DNA of 64,000 nt from Cardiobacteriaceae bacterium. GTDB taxonomy: Bacteria; Pseudomonadota; Gammaproteobacteria; Cardiobacteriales; Cardiobacteriaceae. Below, piece after piece: positions 54,434-62,426 of the stretch. Made by a program: the position numbers and the translations under genes. Under the pieces are notes generated by a model. That model was not told where the DNA came from. It searched no databases and was given only the letters and a program-made list of their open reading frames with translations. Each line of letters opens with the position of its first letter. Position 1 is the first letter of the stretch. Location: the NCBI GenBank assembly GCA_030529365.1, contig JAUMXB010000009.1:20531-84530 (forward strand). Direction: 5' to 3'.

Positions 54434-55852
54434 TCAGCGGCTGTTGTAGCCAAAAAGATGGCGGGTTTTGATGAGTTCGACGATGGGTTCGGGCACGCTG
54501 TCTTCCCAGCCGCTCTGGTTGTGGCGGATTTGCGAGAGGATTTGCTGGGAATGGATGGTGAAGAGGTCGGGATCGGAACTGTGGATGCCGCGCACGAAGC
54601 CGTTGTGCACCAGATGGGCATAGAGATGCTTGAGATGCGCGGGAATTTGCACGTTCTGGTAGGTGATTTCCTCGCCGCTGGCATCAAGCTCGGGATAGGC
54701 ATAGACGATGGTGTTGTCCGGGAACAGCTTGCCCAGGCCTTCGAGAATGCCGCCTTCCACGCCGCGGTAGAAATCCTCGTCAAACGCGCGGCGCAGGTTG
54801 TCCATGCCCATGACGATGCCGATCTGCTTTTGCGTGAACTGGCGCAGGTAGGCGCGCAGACGGAAATAGCGCACGTAGTCGGAAATCATGACGTGATAGC
54901 CCATCGCCGAGAGCTGGTCCACGCGCTCGACGAAATCGTGGTCGGCGGCGTTTTCATTGTCGCCGACGAGCTGGTTCATGGTGATTTCCGCGAGCATCAG
55001 GGTGTTGTCAATATCCACACCGGGCAGTTGCGCGAACTCCTTCATGCCCTGTTCCATCATGTCAAGGTTGATGCGGGTAAAGGGCTTGAACGAGCCGCGC
55101 GTGACCAGCACGTTTTTCTTGTACAGCAATTCGGCAGGCACGCGCACTTCCCCTTCGGGATTGAACATGATGGCGCGCGTTTTCCACGAGCGGATGAGAT
55201 GGAGATTAAGGCGGCGGTTGTCTTCGTCATCGAAGTAGGGGCCGAAGAATTCGATGCTGTCGATTTCGAGGCGATCGCTTTCCAGGTTGTCGGTTAGCGA
55301 ATCGATGAGCTTTTTCGGCTCGTCAAAGAGATAGTACGCGCCGTAAACGAGGTTGACGCCGAGGATGCCAAGCGCTTCCTGCTGCTCGTTGGCTTCCTTG
55401 TCGAGCATGCGCACGTGGACGATGATGTCGCTCGGCGGCGCGTCGGGATAGAGTTGCAGGCGAATGCCGCACCAGGCATGGCATTCGTTGTTGCGGTTGA
55501 AGCTTTTCGCGGCCACCGTGGCGGCATAGGCAAAGAAAGTGGAGCTTTTCGGGCGGGTATCCTTCACCCTTTCCACCACTTGCGCAAATTCGCGCTCCAG
55601 CATGGCAAACAGGCGACTGCGGCTGACATAGCGCCCCTTGGGATCGGCGCCATAAATGGCATTGGAAAACTGCATGTCGTAGGCGGACATGGTCTTGGCA
55701 ATCGTGCCTGCGGCCGCCCCGGCGCGGAAAAACTGGCGCGCGACTTCCTGCCCGGCGCCGATTTCCACGATGGTGCCGTATTTGCGCTCATCGAGGTTGA
55801 TGGTCAGGGCTTTGTTGCGGGTCGTCATTTGGCGGTGGTCGAATTTTTCCAT
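54434..55852 (-). CDS. Conserved protein of unknown function, 472 aa
   Basis: I recognise the pattern (NKALTINLDERKYGTIVEIG, GQEVARQFFRAGAAAGTIAKTMSAYDM, AMLEREF) as a large, highly conserved bacterial family without a demonstrated function; database names for it vary and I would not trust them. No signal peptide, membrane segment or P-loop is visible. Conserved-looking blocks continue along the length (KEANEQQEALGILGVNLVYG, GSFKPFTRINLDMM, GVEGGILEGLGKLF). The first ATG directly follows the ygfZ stop (TGAATG), so translation is probably coupled; MTTRNKAL eight codons later is an alternative start. Confidence 0.75.
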   Translation of the reverse strand: MEKFDHRQMTTRNKALTINLDERKYGTIVEIGAGQEVARQFFRAGAAAGTIAKTMSAYDMQFSNAIYGADPKGRYVSRSRLFAMLEREFAQVVERVKDTRPKSSTFFAYAATVAAKSFNRNNECHAWCGIRLQLYPDAPPSDIIVHVRMLDKEANEQQEALGILGVNLVYGAYYLFDEPKKLIDSLTDNLESDRLEIDSIEFFGPYFDDEDNRRLNLHLIRSWKTRAIMFNPEGEVRVPAELLYKKNVLVTRGSFKPFTRINLDMMEQGMKEFAQLPGVDIDNTLMLAEITMNQLVGDNENAADHDFVERVDQLSAMGYHVMISDYVRYFRLRAYLRQFTQKQIGIVMGMDNLRRAFDEDFYRGVEGGILEGLGKLFPDNTIVYAYPELDASGEEITYQNVQIPAHLKHLYAHLVHNGFVRGIHSSDPDLFTIHSQQILSQIRHNQSGWEDSVPEPIVELIKTRHLFGYNSR

Positions 55853-56674
55853 TCAGGCAGTCTCCGGGTGGGCAGGGTGAAAAGATAAGGGATCAGGCAA
55901 ACCGGCAACGTGCAGCGGCTGATCGAGATAGCGATCCTGAATCACCGCCTGCACCTGCACGTGTCCATTAGAAAAGGCGGCAGAAAGCACGGTGCCGGCG
56001 CGCAGGCCGTCTGCCAGCAGGGCATCGCCCGCTGCGGGCAATGGCGGGCTTGCACCTTGCGCACAAGCGAGGAGGCGGCGGTTCACGCTTTTGTATTCCA
56101 GGCGCGCCACTGCTTCCTGCCCCACATAGCAGCCCTTGCGAAAGCTGAGCGCACCGATTTTTTGCAAATCGAGCATTTGCGGCAGGAACTGGTCGGCAGT
56201 GGCCAAGGTAATTTCGGCAATGCCCGCAGCCATGCGTGCGCAAGCAAATTGCGCGGCAGAAAGCGCTTCCTGCGGCTGCTGCATGGCGATGCAGAGCGAC
56301 AGACCGGCCATGCCGTCCAGCCACAGCGCATCGCCTTCCTGACGCACGCCTTGCGCTCGCGCTTCAGCGGCCACGGTATAAAGCCGCTCGGCACGGCTTT
56401 CCATGCGCACATCGCTGCGCAACACGAACATTTTCAGGCGGGTGACCGTCTTTTCCGCAAGATCGGCAGGCAGCGCCAGCCAGTAGCACTCGCCATCAAA
56501 CGCGACCATCATCGTCGCCAGCACTTTGCCCTGCGGCGAACAATAGGCGGCAAAGCGCCAGCCGCCGTTTGCCATCTCACGCATATCGCAGGTGAGCTGG
56601 CCTTGTAAAAAATCGGCGGCATCCTTGCCATGCAAGGCATAAAGAGCGTAAGGCAGTGCGGTATCCAAGGGCAA
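55853..56674 (-). CDS. ygfZ: Folate-binding Fe-S/tRNA-modification factor YgfZ
   Basis: A 273-aa YgfZ (COG0354), a tetrahydrofolate-dependent protein that supports Fe-S enzymes such as MiaB. The signature KGCYVGQEAVAR contains the essential Cys182. The N-terminal FLQGQLTCDM segment matches the aminomethyltransferase-like fold. The start appears to be TTG at 56674 (LPLDTALPY), with no in-frame ATG upstream that fits. It lies next to the succinate dehydrogenase region, which needs three Fe-S clusters, although sdh is a separate unit. Confidence 0.9.
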   Translation of the reverse strand: MPLDTALPYALYALHGKDAADFLQGQLTCDMREMANGGWRFAAYCSPQGKVLATMMVAFDGECYWLALPADLAEKTVTRLKMFVLRSDVRMESRAERLYTVAAEARAQGVRQEGDALWLDGMAGLSLCIAMQQPQEALSAAQFACARMAAGIAEITLATADQFLPQMLDLQKIGALSFRKGCYVGQEAVARLEYKSVNRRLLACAQGASPPLPAAGDALLADGLRAGTVLSAAFSNGHVQVQAVIQDRYLDQPLHVAGLPDPLSFHPAHPETA

Positions 56675-56745
56675 CCTGTATTTTGTGAACGGGCGGCACT
56701 ATTATAGCGGGCAGATTTTCATCTGCCATGCACGAGAATGTTTTT

Positions 56746-56949
56746 ATGAACGACACGAGTAAAACCAGGCCCCAACGCTACCAGCCCCTTACGCAGGATA
56801 CGGAAAACGCACCCCTGCCGCCCTCCGCCGAAGCCGCGCCCGCAATAGCCGAAACCAACGGCAAGCCGGAAGAAATCGGCGGCCCCAGCGGCCCGGAACC
56901 CACCCGCTACGGCGACTGGGAACGCAAAGGGCGTTGCGTGGATTTCTGA
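56746..56949 (+). CDS. SDHAF4-like succinate dehydrogenase assembly factor (DUF1674)
   Basis: About 67 aa (73 if an ATG six codons upstream is used). A disordered Pro/Ala-rich N-terminus leads to the DUF1674 block GGPSGPEPTRYGDWERKGRC and ends VDF, the hallmark of the SDHAF4 family. These proteins bind flavinylated SdhA before it joins SdhB and limit radical damage. The gene is convergent to sdhCDAB, 410 bp from sdhB, a context that fits the role. It is divergent from ygfZ. Confidence 0.87.
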   Translation: MNDTSKTRPQRYQPLTQDTENAPLPPSAEAAPAIAETNGKPEEIGGPSGPEPTRYGDWERKGRCVDF

Positions 56950-57138
56950 TCCGGCAACATATGCCATTCCGAAAATGGCATAAACGCTTTTTTAAGACAG
57001 AACGATTCTTTCAAGGAATCAGGATGTTTTCTTCTGGGGAAACAGCTATATTTCCCCAAACCTTTGCTGCTTTTCAGGCGCTGCGCGTCGCACATGAAAT
57101 CAGGGGCGGAGTCTCTGCCTTCTCTGGCATCGCATCAA

Positions 57139-57226
57139 TAAAATGATAATTTTTTCTTACCACAAAGCGCTTGTCATAAGAAATTTTCTCATGATAAGCG
57201 CTTTTGATGGTAAAAATAATATGCCT
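57139..57226. repeat. 31-bp palindromic element, copy 24 (two cores)
   Basis: Cores at 57165-57172 and 57196-57203, 31 bp apart, in the convergent SDHAF4/sdhB gap. The rest of that gap shows only the sdhB terminator. Confidence 0.92.
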
Positions 57227-57324
57227 AAAAACCAGACGGGCAAAGGGCTTTCTTCAACAGACTATCTGATTTTTCGAGAACCCTGCTGCATTTTTTCCTG
57301 TTATTTTGATTTGGGATAAAGGCA

Positions 57325-57352
57325 TAAAAAACGCTTCCGAAGAAGCGCTTTG
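57325..57352 (-). terminator. sdhB (sdhCDAB operon) terminator
   Basis: On the minus strand AAGCGCTTC / GAAGCGTT with a TTCG loop, then six T, just after the sdhB stop. The AAGCGCTT here is part of the terminator stem and not a repeat element. Confidence 0.85.
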
Positions 57353-57358
57353 CGGGTT

Positions 57359-58141
57359 TTAGACTTGCCGTTCCACCAGCTTCTGCTTGATTTCGGCGAT
57401 GGCTTTCGCCGGGTTCAGGCCTTTCGGGCAGGTGTTGGTGCAGTTCATGATGGTGTGGCAGCGGTAGAGCTTGAAACTGTCTTCGAGGAAGTCGAGGCGC
57501 TCGCCGGTGGCTTCGTCGCGGCTGTCCTGTATCCAGCGGTTGGCTTGCAGGAGGATGGCGGGGCCCAGGTATTTGTCGCCGTTCCACCAGTAGCTCGGGC
57601 ACGAGGTCGAGCAGCAGGCGCAGAGGATGCATTCGTAAAGGCCGTCGAGCTTGGCGCGGTCTTCTTCCGATTGCAGGCGCTCGCGCTCCGGCGCCGGCGT
57701 TTCCGTTTGCAGCCACGGCTTGATGGAGGCGTGCTGCGCGTAGAAGTGGGTGAGGTCGGGAACCAGGTCTTTCACCACGTGCATATGCGGCAGCGGATAG
57801 ATGTTGACCTGTGCTTTTTTCACGTCATCGATGGCTTTGGTGCAGGCGAGCGTGTTCATGCCGTCGATGTTCATGGCGCACGAACCGCAGATGCCTTCGC
57901 GGCAGGAGCGGCGGAAGGTGAGCGTGCTGTCGATTTCGTTCTTGATCTTCAGGAGCGCGTCCAGCACCATCGGGCCGCAGCTGTCCATGTCGATATCGTA
58001 GGTATCGGTGCGCGGGTTTTCGTTTTTGCCCGGATCCCAGCGGTAGATTTTGAAGGTGCGGACGTTTTTCGCACCGGCCGGTGCGGGATAGTGCTTGCCT
58101 TCCTTGATGACGGAATTGGCGGGGAGTTTGAATTCGGCCAT
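57359..58141 (-). CDS. sdhB: Succinate dehydrogenase iron-sulfur subunit
   Basis: A 260-aa SdhB. The [2Fe-2S] ligands are in [21 protein letters not shown]; the [4Fe-4S]/[3Fe-4S] ligands are in [16 protein letters not shown] and [17 protein letters not shown]. The [17 protein letters not shown] segment includes residues near the quinone site. AAAGGAATTCC precedes the ATG, 11 bp after sdhA. It passes electrons from FAD to ubiquinone. Confidence 0.98.
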   Translation of the reverse strand: MAEFKLPANSVIKEGKHYPAPAGAKNVRTFKIYRWDPGKNENPRTDTYDIDMDSCGPMVLDALLKIKNEIDSTLTFRRSCREGICGSCAMNIDGMNTLACTKAIDDVKKAQVNIYPLPHMHVVKDLVPDLTHFYAQHASIKPWLQTETPAPERERLQSEEDRAKLDGLYECILCACCSTSCPSYWWNGDKYLGPAILLQANRWIQDSRDEATGERLDFLEDSFKLYRCHTIMNCTNTCPKGLNPAKAIAEIKQKLVERQV

Positions 58142-58152
58142 GGGGAATTCCT

Positions 58153-59943
58153 TTAGTAAACGCGTTTTTTCGGCTCGACGTAATCGACTTCGTCGGTGCC
58201 AGTGTAGTCATGAACGGGGCGATAATCGATGCGCACGGTGCCGTCATCATCGAGCCAGGTGAGCGTGTGCTTCATCCAGTTCTGGTCGTCGCGGTCGGGG
58301 TAATCTTCATGCGCGTGGGCACCGCGGCTTTCATGGCGGTTTTCAGCAGCCACGATGGAGACTTGCGCGCAACCAAGCAGGTTCGCGAGTTCAAAAGTTT
58401 CCACCAGATCGCTGTTCCAGTTGAGGCTTTCGTCGGCAATGCGTACGCTGTCGAAGCTCTTGTAGATGGTGTCCACCTTGGCCACGCCTTCCTTGAGGCT
58501 GTCAGCCGTGCGGAATACCGCGGCATGGGCTTGCATGGCGCGCTGCATTTTGTCGCGGATTTCCGCGGTGCTGCTGTCGCCGCGCGCATGATGAATGCTG
58601 GCAAAGCGGTCAAGCGCTTTTTCCAACGAAGCTTGCGGGATGGGCGCAGGTTTGCTGCCGTCTTTGATAAGCGCGCGCGCGCGATGCGCGGCAGCGCGAC
58701 CGAAAACGACCAAATCCAGCAGGGAGTTGGAACCCAGGCGGTTCGCGCCATGCACGGATACGCACGCCGCTTCGCCGATCGCCATCAGGCCGGGGACGAC
58801 GTAATCAGGGTTGCCGTCTTTGAGCTGCACGACTTCGCCGTGATAGTTGGTGGGGATGCCGCCCATGTTGTAGTGCACGGTGGGGATGACCGGCGCCGGT
58901 TCCTTGGTGACGTCCACGCCCGCGAAAATGCGCGCGGTTTCGGCAATGCCGGGCAGACGCTGGTGAATGACTTCCGCACCCAAATGCTCCAGGTGCAGAT
59001 GGATATGGTCTTTGTCCTTGCCCACGCCACGGCCTTCGCGGATTTCGATGGACATGGAACGCGACACCACATCGCGCGAAGCAAGGTCTTTGGCGTTCGG
59101 AGCATAACGCTCCATGAAGCGCTCGCCTTCGCTGTTGGTGAGGTAACCGCCTTCGCCACGGCAGCCTTCTGTCATGAGGCAGCCTGAGCCGTAAATGCCA
59201 GTCGGGTGGAACTGGGTAAATTCCATGTCCTGTAGCGCGAGTCCTGCGCGCAAGACCATGCCGTTGCCGTCGCCGGTGCAGGTGTGCGCGGAAGTGGCGG
59301 ATTGCCAGGCACGGCCGTAGCCGCCGGTGGCGAGCACCACGATTTGCGCGTTGAAAACATGCAGCTCGCCGCTGGCCAGATCCAGCGCCAACACGCCGCG
59401 GCAGGAACCGTCTTCGCCCATGAGCAGATCGGTGGCGAAATATTCGATATAGAATTCAGCATGATTGCGCAGCGCCTGCTGATACAGGGTGTGCAACATC
59501 GCATGCCCGGTGCGGTCGGCTGCCGCGCAGGTGCGCTGCGCCTGGCCTTCGCCATAGTTGGTGGTCATGCCGCCGAAGGGACGCTGGTAAATCTTGCCGT
59601 CCTTGGTGCGCGAGAACGGCACGCCGTAATGCTCGAGTTCGATGATCGCGGGAATGGCTTCGCGGCACATGTAGGCGATCGCATCCTGATCACCCAGCCA
59701 GTCCGAGCCTTTCACCGTGTCGTAAAAGTGCCATTGCCATTTGTCTTCGCCCATGTTGCCGAGAGCAGCAGCCACGCCGCCCTGTGCGGCGACGGTGTGC
59801 GAACGGGTGGGGAATACCTTGGTGACGCACGCGGTTTTCAGCCCTTCGAGCGCCATGCCGAAGGTCGCACGCAAGCCGGCACCGCCCGCGCCCACGACCA
59901 CGACATCATAAACATGATGATGAATTTTGTATTGTTCTGTCAT
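58153..59943 (-). CDS. sdhA: Succinate dehydrogenase flavoprotein subunit
   Basis: A 596-aa SdhA. The dinucleotide motif [15 protein letters not shown] opens the protein; the covalent FAD attachment is His49 in [12 protein letters not shown]. Active-site blocks [16 protein letters not shown] and [20 protein letters not shown] are intact. The [15 protein letters not shown] end is typical of proteobacterial SdhA. The GGGGAATTT run precedes the ATG. 18 bp separate it from sdhD. It oxidises succinate to fumarate. Confidence 0.98.
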   Translation of the reverse strand: MTEQYKIHHHVYDVVVVGAGGAGLRATFGMALEGLKTACVTKVFPTRSHTVAAQGGVAAALGNMGEDKWQWHFYDTVKGSDWLGDQDAIAYMCREAIPAIIELEHYGVPFSRTKDGKIYQRPFGGMTTNYGEGQAQRTCAAADRTGHAMLHTLYQQALRNHAEFYIEYFATDLLMGEDGSCRGVLALDLASGELHVFNAQIVVLATGGYGRAWQSATSAHTCTGDGNGMVLRAGLALQDMEFTQFHPTGIYGSGCLMTEGCRGEGGYLTNSEGERFMERYAPNAKDLASRDVVSRSMSIEIREGRGVGKDKDHIHLHLEHLGAEVIHQRLPGIAETARIFAGVDVTKEPAPVIPTVHYNMGGIPTNYHGEVVQLKDGNPDYVVPGLMAIGEAACVSVHGANRLGSNSLLDLVVFGRAAAHRARALIKDGSKPAPIPQASLEKALDRFASIHHARGDSSTAEIRDKMQRAMQAHAAVFRTADSLKEGVAKVDTIYKSFDSVRIADESLNWNSDLVETFELANLLGCAQVSIVAAENRHESRGAHAHEDYPDRDDQNWMKHTLTWLDDDGTVRIDYRPVHDYTGTDEVDYVEPKKRVY

Positions 59944-59961
59944 TGTTGAAATTCCCCGGAA

Positions 59962-60345
59962 TCAGTAAGCAAAGCTCAAGCGCAGGATGGAAACCACGGC
60001 AATGGCGGCAAAAATCACGCACGCCCCTTTTACTGCAATGAGCGACAGCCATTTCACTTTTTCGCAATGCACATAGTCTTCGATGACAACCTGCACGCCA
60101 AGCGCCGCATGGTAAAAGCCGGTGAGCACGAAGGCGAGCAGCAGGCCGGCGTTGAACGGATTGGCGAACCAGCGCGTCACTTCGTGGAAATTTTCCGCGC
60201 CAATCAGGCGCAAAACGGCATAGAAGAAATAAAGAACGAGCGGAATGAGAATAACAGCGGAGATGCGCTGCACGATGAAATGGTGCGTGCCATTATGACC
60301 GGAGCCCAAACCCTTGGCCTGTTTCAAGGCTTTCAAAATGCTCAT
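59962..60345 (-). CDS. sdhD: Succinate dehydrogenase membrane anchor subunit D
   Basis: A 127-aa SdhD with three transmembrane helices. GTHHFIVQRISAVILIPLVLYFFYA is helix 1 with its conserved Arg and Ser, and YHAALGVQVVIEDYVH in helix 2 carries the heme-region His and quinone-region Asp-Tyr. AAGGAGG lies five bases before the ATG. 9 bp from sdhC. Confidence 0.95.
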   Translation of the reverse strand: MSILKALKQAKGLGSGHNGTHHFIVQRISAVILIPLVLYFFYAVLRLIGAENFHEVTRWFANPFNAGLLLAFVLTGFYHAALGVQVVIEDYVHCEKVKWLSLIAVKGACVIFAAIAVVSILRLSFAY

Positions 60346-60354
60346 GTGCCCTCC

Positions 60355-60738
60355 TTACAGCGCAATCAGGATCCACAGCGCGAGCGTGAGCACGGCTGTC
60401 ACAATTTGCACATAACGCGCGGATTTTCGCGCCTCGGGAATGGTCAGTCCCTTGCCCGCATCCCACATGAGATGGCGGATGCCGTTGCAAAGATGATAGA
60501 ACAGCGCGCCCGACCAGAAAAACATCACCAGCACCACAAACGGATTGGCAAACAGGGCGTTGGCGGTTTTCATACCCTGCTCACCGCTGGCCGTGAGCGC
60601 GAGCCATACCGTCAGCCCAAGCAGGCCAATGGCGCTGACAATGCCGGTTGCGCGGTGCATGATGGACATTGCCGAGGTAAAACGCAGCATGTCATAAACT
60701 TGGAGATGCGGCGACAACGGCCGGTTATCTGTTTTCAT
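60355..60738 (-). CDS. sdhC: Succinate dehydrogenase cytochrome b556 subunit C
   Basis: A 127-aa SdhC and the first gene of the sdhCDAB operon. RPLSPHLQVYDMLRFTSAMSIMHRATG contains the Ser and Arg of the quinone pocket, and LCNGIRHLMWDAGKG contains the heme-ligand His. Three helices. The ATG at 60738 (MKTDNRPLSPH) has AGAGG upstream; an earlier start would add five residues. An extended -10 lies about 70 bp upstream. Confidence 0.95.
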   Translation of the reverse strand: MKTDNRPLSPHLQVYDMLRFTSAMSIMHRATGIVSAIGLLGLTVWLALTASGEQGMKTANALFANPFVVLVMFFWSGALFYHLCNGIRHLMWDAGKGLTIPEARKSARYVQIVTAVLTLALWILIAL

Positions 60739-60805
60739 CACTTTGCCTCTCATTTGAAAAAATGAAAATAATTATTAAATAGCGCTTAGATATATTCCGC
60801 GCGCT

Positions 60806-60811
60806 ATTATA
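60806..60811 (-). promoter_or_regulatory. Extended -10 of the sdhCDAB promoter
   Basis: TGCTATAAT on the minus strand gives a consensus -10 with the TG extension, about 68 bp before the sdhC ATG. An AAGCGCTT-like site, TAGCGCTTA (60780-60788), lies about 18 bp downstream of the -10, near the expected transcription start. Confidence 0.55.
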
Positions 60812-60872
60812 GCAAAGTCGTTCGCCGCTTTACCATGCAGTAATTTATGCGTGGACCAGAACCGGCAAAAAA

Positions 60873-60927
60873 ATGGTGAGAATTTTTCCCAACAATAAAC
60901 AACCGATTCAATAAATTTTCCCACAAG
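60873..60927. repeat. Decayed copy of the 31-bp element without cores
   Basis: ATGGTGAGAATTTTTCCCA and AATAAATTTTCCCACAAG keep the arm/linker sequence at about 32-bp spacing, but both AAGCGCTT cores are gone (AACAATAAACAACC in between). Confidence 0.5.
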
Positions 60928-61001
60928 ATGATTTATTTTTTGTAAAAATATATTGCGAATCGCACTTTATGACGCACATGCGATTCAATATCCACTCCCT
61001 T

Positions 61002-61090
61002 TTATTGCGTTTTTCTCGCCGTACGCCCGCGAATCAGCGTTTCGGGCAGGCTGCGTTCATCGTCATTGAGTTCACGCTGGCGTAAATGAC
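61002..61090 (-). pseudogene. 3' remnant of a LacI/GalR-family regulator gene
   Basis: An open stretch on the minus strand reads SHLRQRELNDDERSLPETL followed by IRGRTARKTQ and a stop at 61002. That is the usual C-terminal pattern of LacI-family repressors (a P-x-x-L-x-x-R-x-S/T end). A stop codon lies about 30 codons upstream and no other part of the gene is present. The call rests on one short block. Confidence 0.5.
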
Positions 61091-61206
61091 TGACTTTGGG
61101 CCGGCTTTATCCGCGCAGATACTTTCAAGCAGCATACCATTCCCCGCTTGACAGCCCGGCGGCAAACATGGCCGACTATGGCTATCCCTATTGGCCGGAG
61201 AACCGC

Positions 61207-61974
61207 ATGCCATCTCCCCTTCCGCCGCCGCCCGCCCTGCGCGCTCTCGTCCATCACGCCCTGCCCGTCGATGTGCCGACCGGCCCCTATCACATTCCGG
61301 CAAGCCTGTATCCCACGCTGCTGGTAGTGCTACGCGGGCAGATCACTTTGCATCATCACGGCAGTCAAACCTTTCCGCGCCTGGTGCTCTGCGGCGGCAC
61401 GCGCACACCGCGTTTTGCTGAAGCTGCGCCTGGCACCCACCTGCTCATCATCCCGTTGCGCCACGGTAGCCTGCCTGCGCTCTTCGGCATGGCAGGCGGG
61501 CTTTTCATGGAAAGTTGGGCGGATTGGCATGATGTCGTAGCGCATCGAGGCGCGCTTGCGGCGCTTTGCGATACTCTCGACACTGGCAATGAAAAGCAAA
61601 GCATCGCCGCTGTGTGGCAAACCCTTCAACAGATTGCCGCGTGGCAGCCGTTGCACAAGCGCTTGGTCGTTCCCATGGAAGCGCTTGATCTGCCGTTACC
61701 AGCACTCGCCGCGCACTTTGCGGTGAGCCCGCGCCAATTCGAGCGCCGTTTCCATGCCGCATACGGGCAAAGCCTGCGCGCTTATCGTCGCCAATTGCGT
61801 TGCAGCCGCTTGTTGCCGGCGCTGCTTGCGCCGGATACGGCATCGCTCGCCGATCTTGCCCTGGCATACGGTTTTCATGATCAGGCGTATATGCAGCGCG
61901 ATGTTCGCCAGTTCACCGGCCAAACTCCGGCCAGCCTGCGCCGCGCGGTCACGCAGCAAGTGCCTTCTGCCTAG
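61207..61974 (+). CDS. AraC-family transcriptional regulator
   Basis: A 255-aa regulator with a C-terminal HTH_18-type DNA-binding domain: LPLPALAAHFAVSPRQFERRF is the first helix-turn-helix, then YRRQLRCSRLLPALL, and ASLADLALAYGFHDQAYMQRD is the second. The N-terminal ~140 residues form a cupin-like sensor region with LVLCGGTRTPRFAEA. Ligand unknown. The start at 61207 has GGAG six bases upstream; MADYGY at 61168 is an alternative. The next two genes follow on the same strand and are possible targets. Confidence 0.88.
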   Translation: MPSPLPPPPALRALVHHALPVDVPTGPYHIPASLYPTLLVVLRGQITLHHHGSQTFPRLVLCGGTRTPRFAEAAPGTHLLIIPLRHGSLPALFGMAGGLFMESWADWHDVVAHRGALAALCDTLDTGNEKQSIAAVWQTLQQIAAWQPLHKRLVVPMEALDLPLPALAAHFAVSPRQFERRFHAAYGQSLRAYRRQLRCSRLLPALLAPDTASLADLALAYGFHDQAYMQRDVRQFTGQTPASLRRAVTQQVPSA

Positions 61975-62024
61975 GCCTATCAAGAGATGCAGCGCCATCC
62001 GCGCCTTTTTGGCTCGCGCGGCTT

Positions 62025-62426
62025 TTGAGGCCTGTCGTTTCCGTGCAATACCGCTCACGCCGCCTGCTTGGCGGTCGGCACGCCGCTGTATCGCTGGATG
62101 GGCGCGCCCCGGATTTCATCGCGCTCGTCGCGCGCGGCCATCCCTATCCCTTTCTCTTGACTGCCACTATCGCTGCCGTCTTTTTGCTGGCCGCACGCTA
62201 TGCCTGGGCGGCCGCCCGTGCCCAGTCCCTGCCTGTCATGCGGCCTTTCTTGCTGGTCATCACCATCGCTTACGTCTTGCACGCCCTGCTTTTCCCTTGG
62301 CTCAAGCCGTTTTTCCCCGGCAATGGCGACGCTTTCTGGTATGCCACCTCGGCGTTCTGCCTGATGCTCGCGCTTTGCCATGGCGCAGGACTTTGGCAAA
62401 TGCAACATGAGGGAGGCAAGCCATGA
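62025..62426 (+). CDS. Small integral membrane protein, N-terminus uncertain (possible frameshift)
   Basis: About 133 aa from a TTG at 62025 (a GTG at 62043 is the other option; no ATG fits). Three helices are clear: FLLTATIAAVFLLAARYAW, FLLVITIAYVLHALLFPW and WYATSAFCLMLALCHG. The first ~35 residues are Arg-rich and unlike a membrane protein start. In the next frame the same DNA reads LAVGTPLYRWMGAP, which joins well to DFIALVARGHPYPF after a shift near 62106. The stop overlaps the amidase ATG (ATGA), so the two are co-translated. Function unknown. Confidence 0.6.
   Translation: MRPVVSVQYRSRRLLGGRHAAVSLDGRAPDFIALVARGHPYPFLLTATIAAVFLLAARYAWAAARAQSLPVMRPFLLVITIAYVLHALLFPWLKPFFPGNGDAFWYATSAFCLMLALCHGAGLWQMQHEGGKP

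Larger units (their letters stand above)
60739..61206. other. sdhC/araC divergent region
   Basis: Holds, from left to right, a lone TAGCGCTTA core-like site (60780-60788), the sdhC -10, a coreless decayed repeat (60873-60927), and the 3' remnant of a LacI-type gene (61002-61090). Nothing else recognised. Confidence 0.6.

Noticed and set aside
10701..57352. Neisseria- or Haemophilus-type DNA uptake sequences in terminators
   Set aside because: The terminators at 10.7, 23.5, 27.4, 37.1, 45.8, 49.4 and 57.3 kb share no common 9-12-mer, and GCCGTCTGAA or AAGTGCGGT enrichment was not seen.
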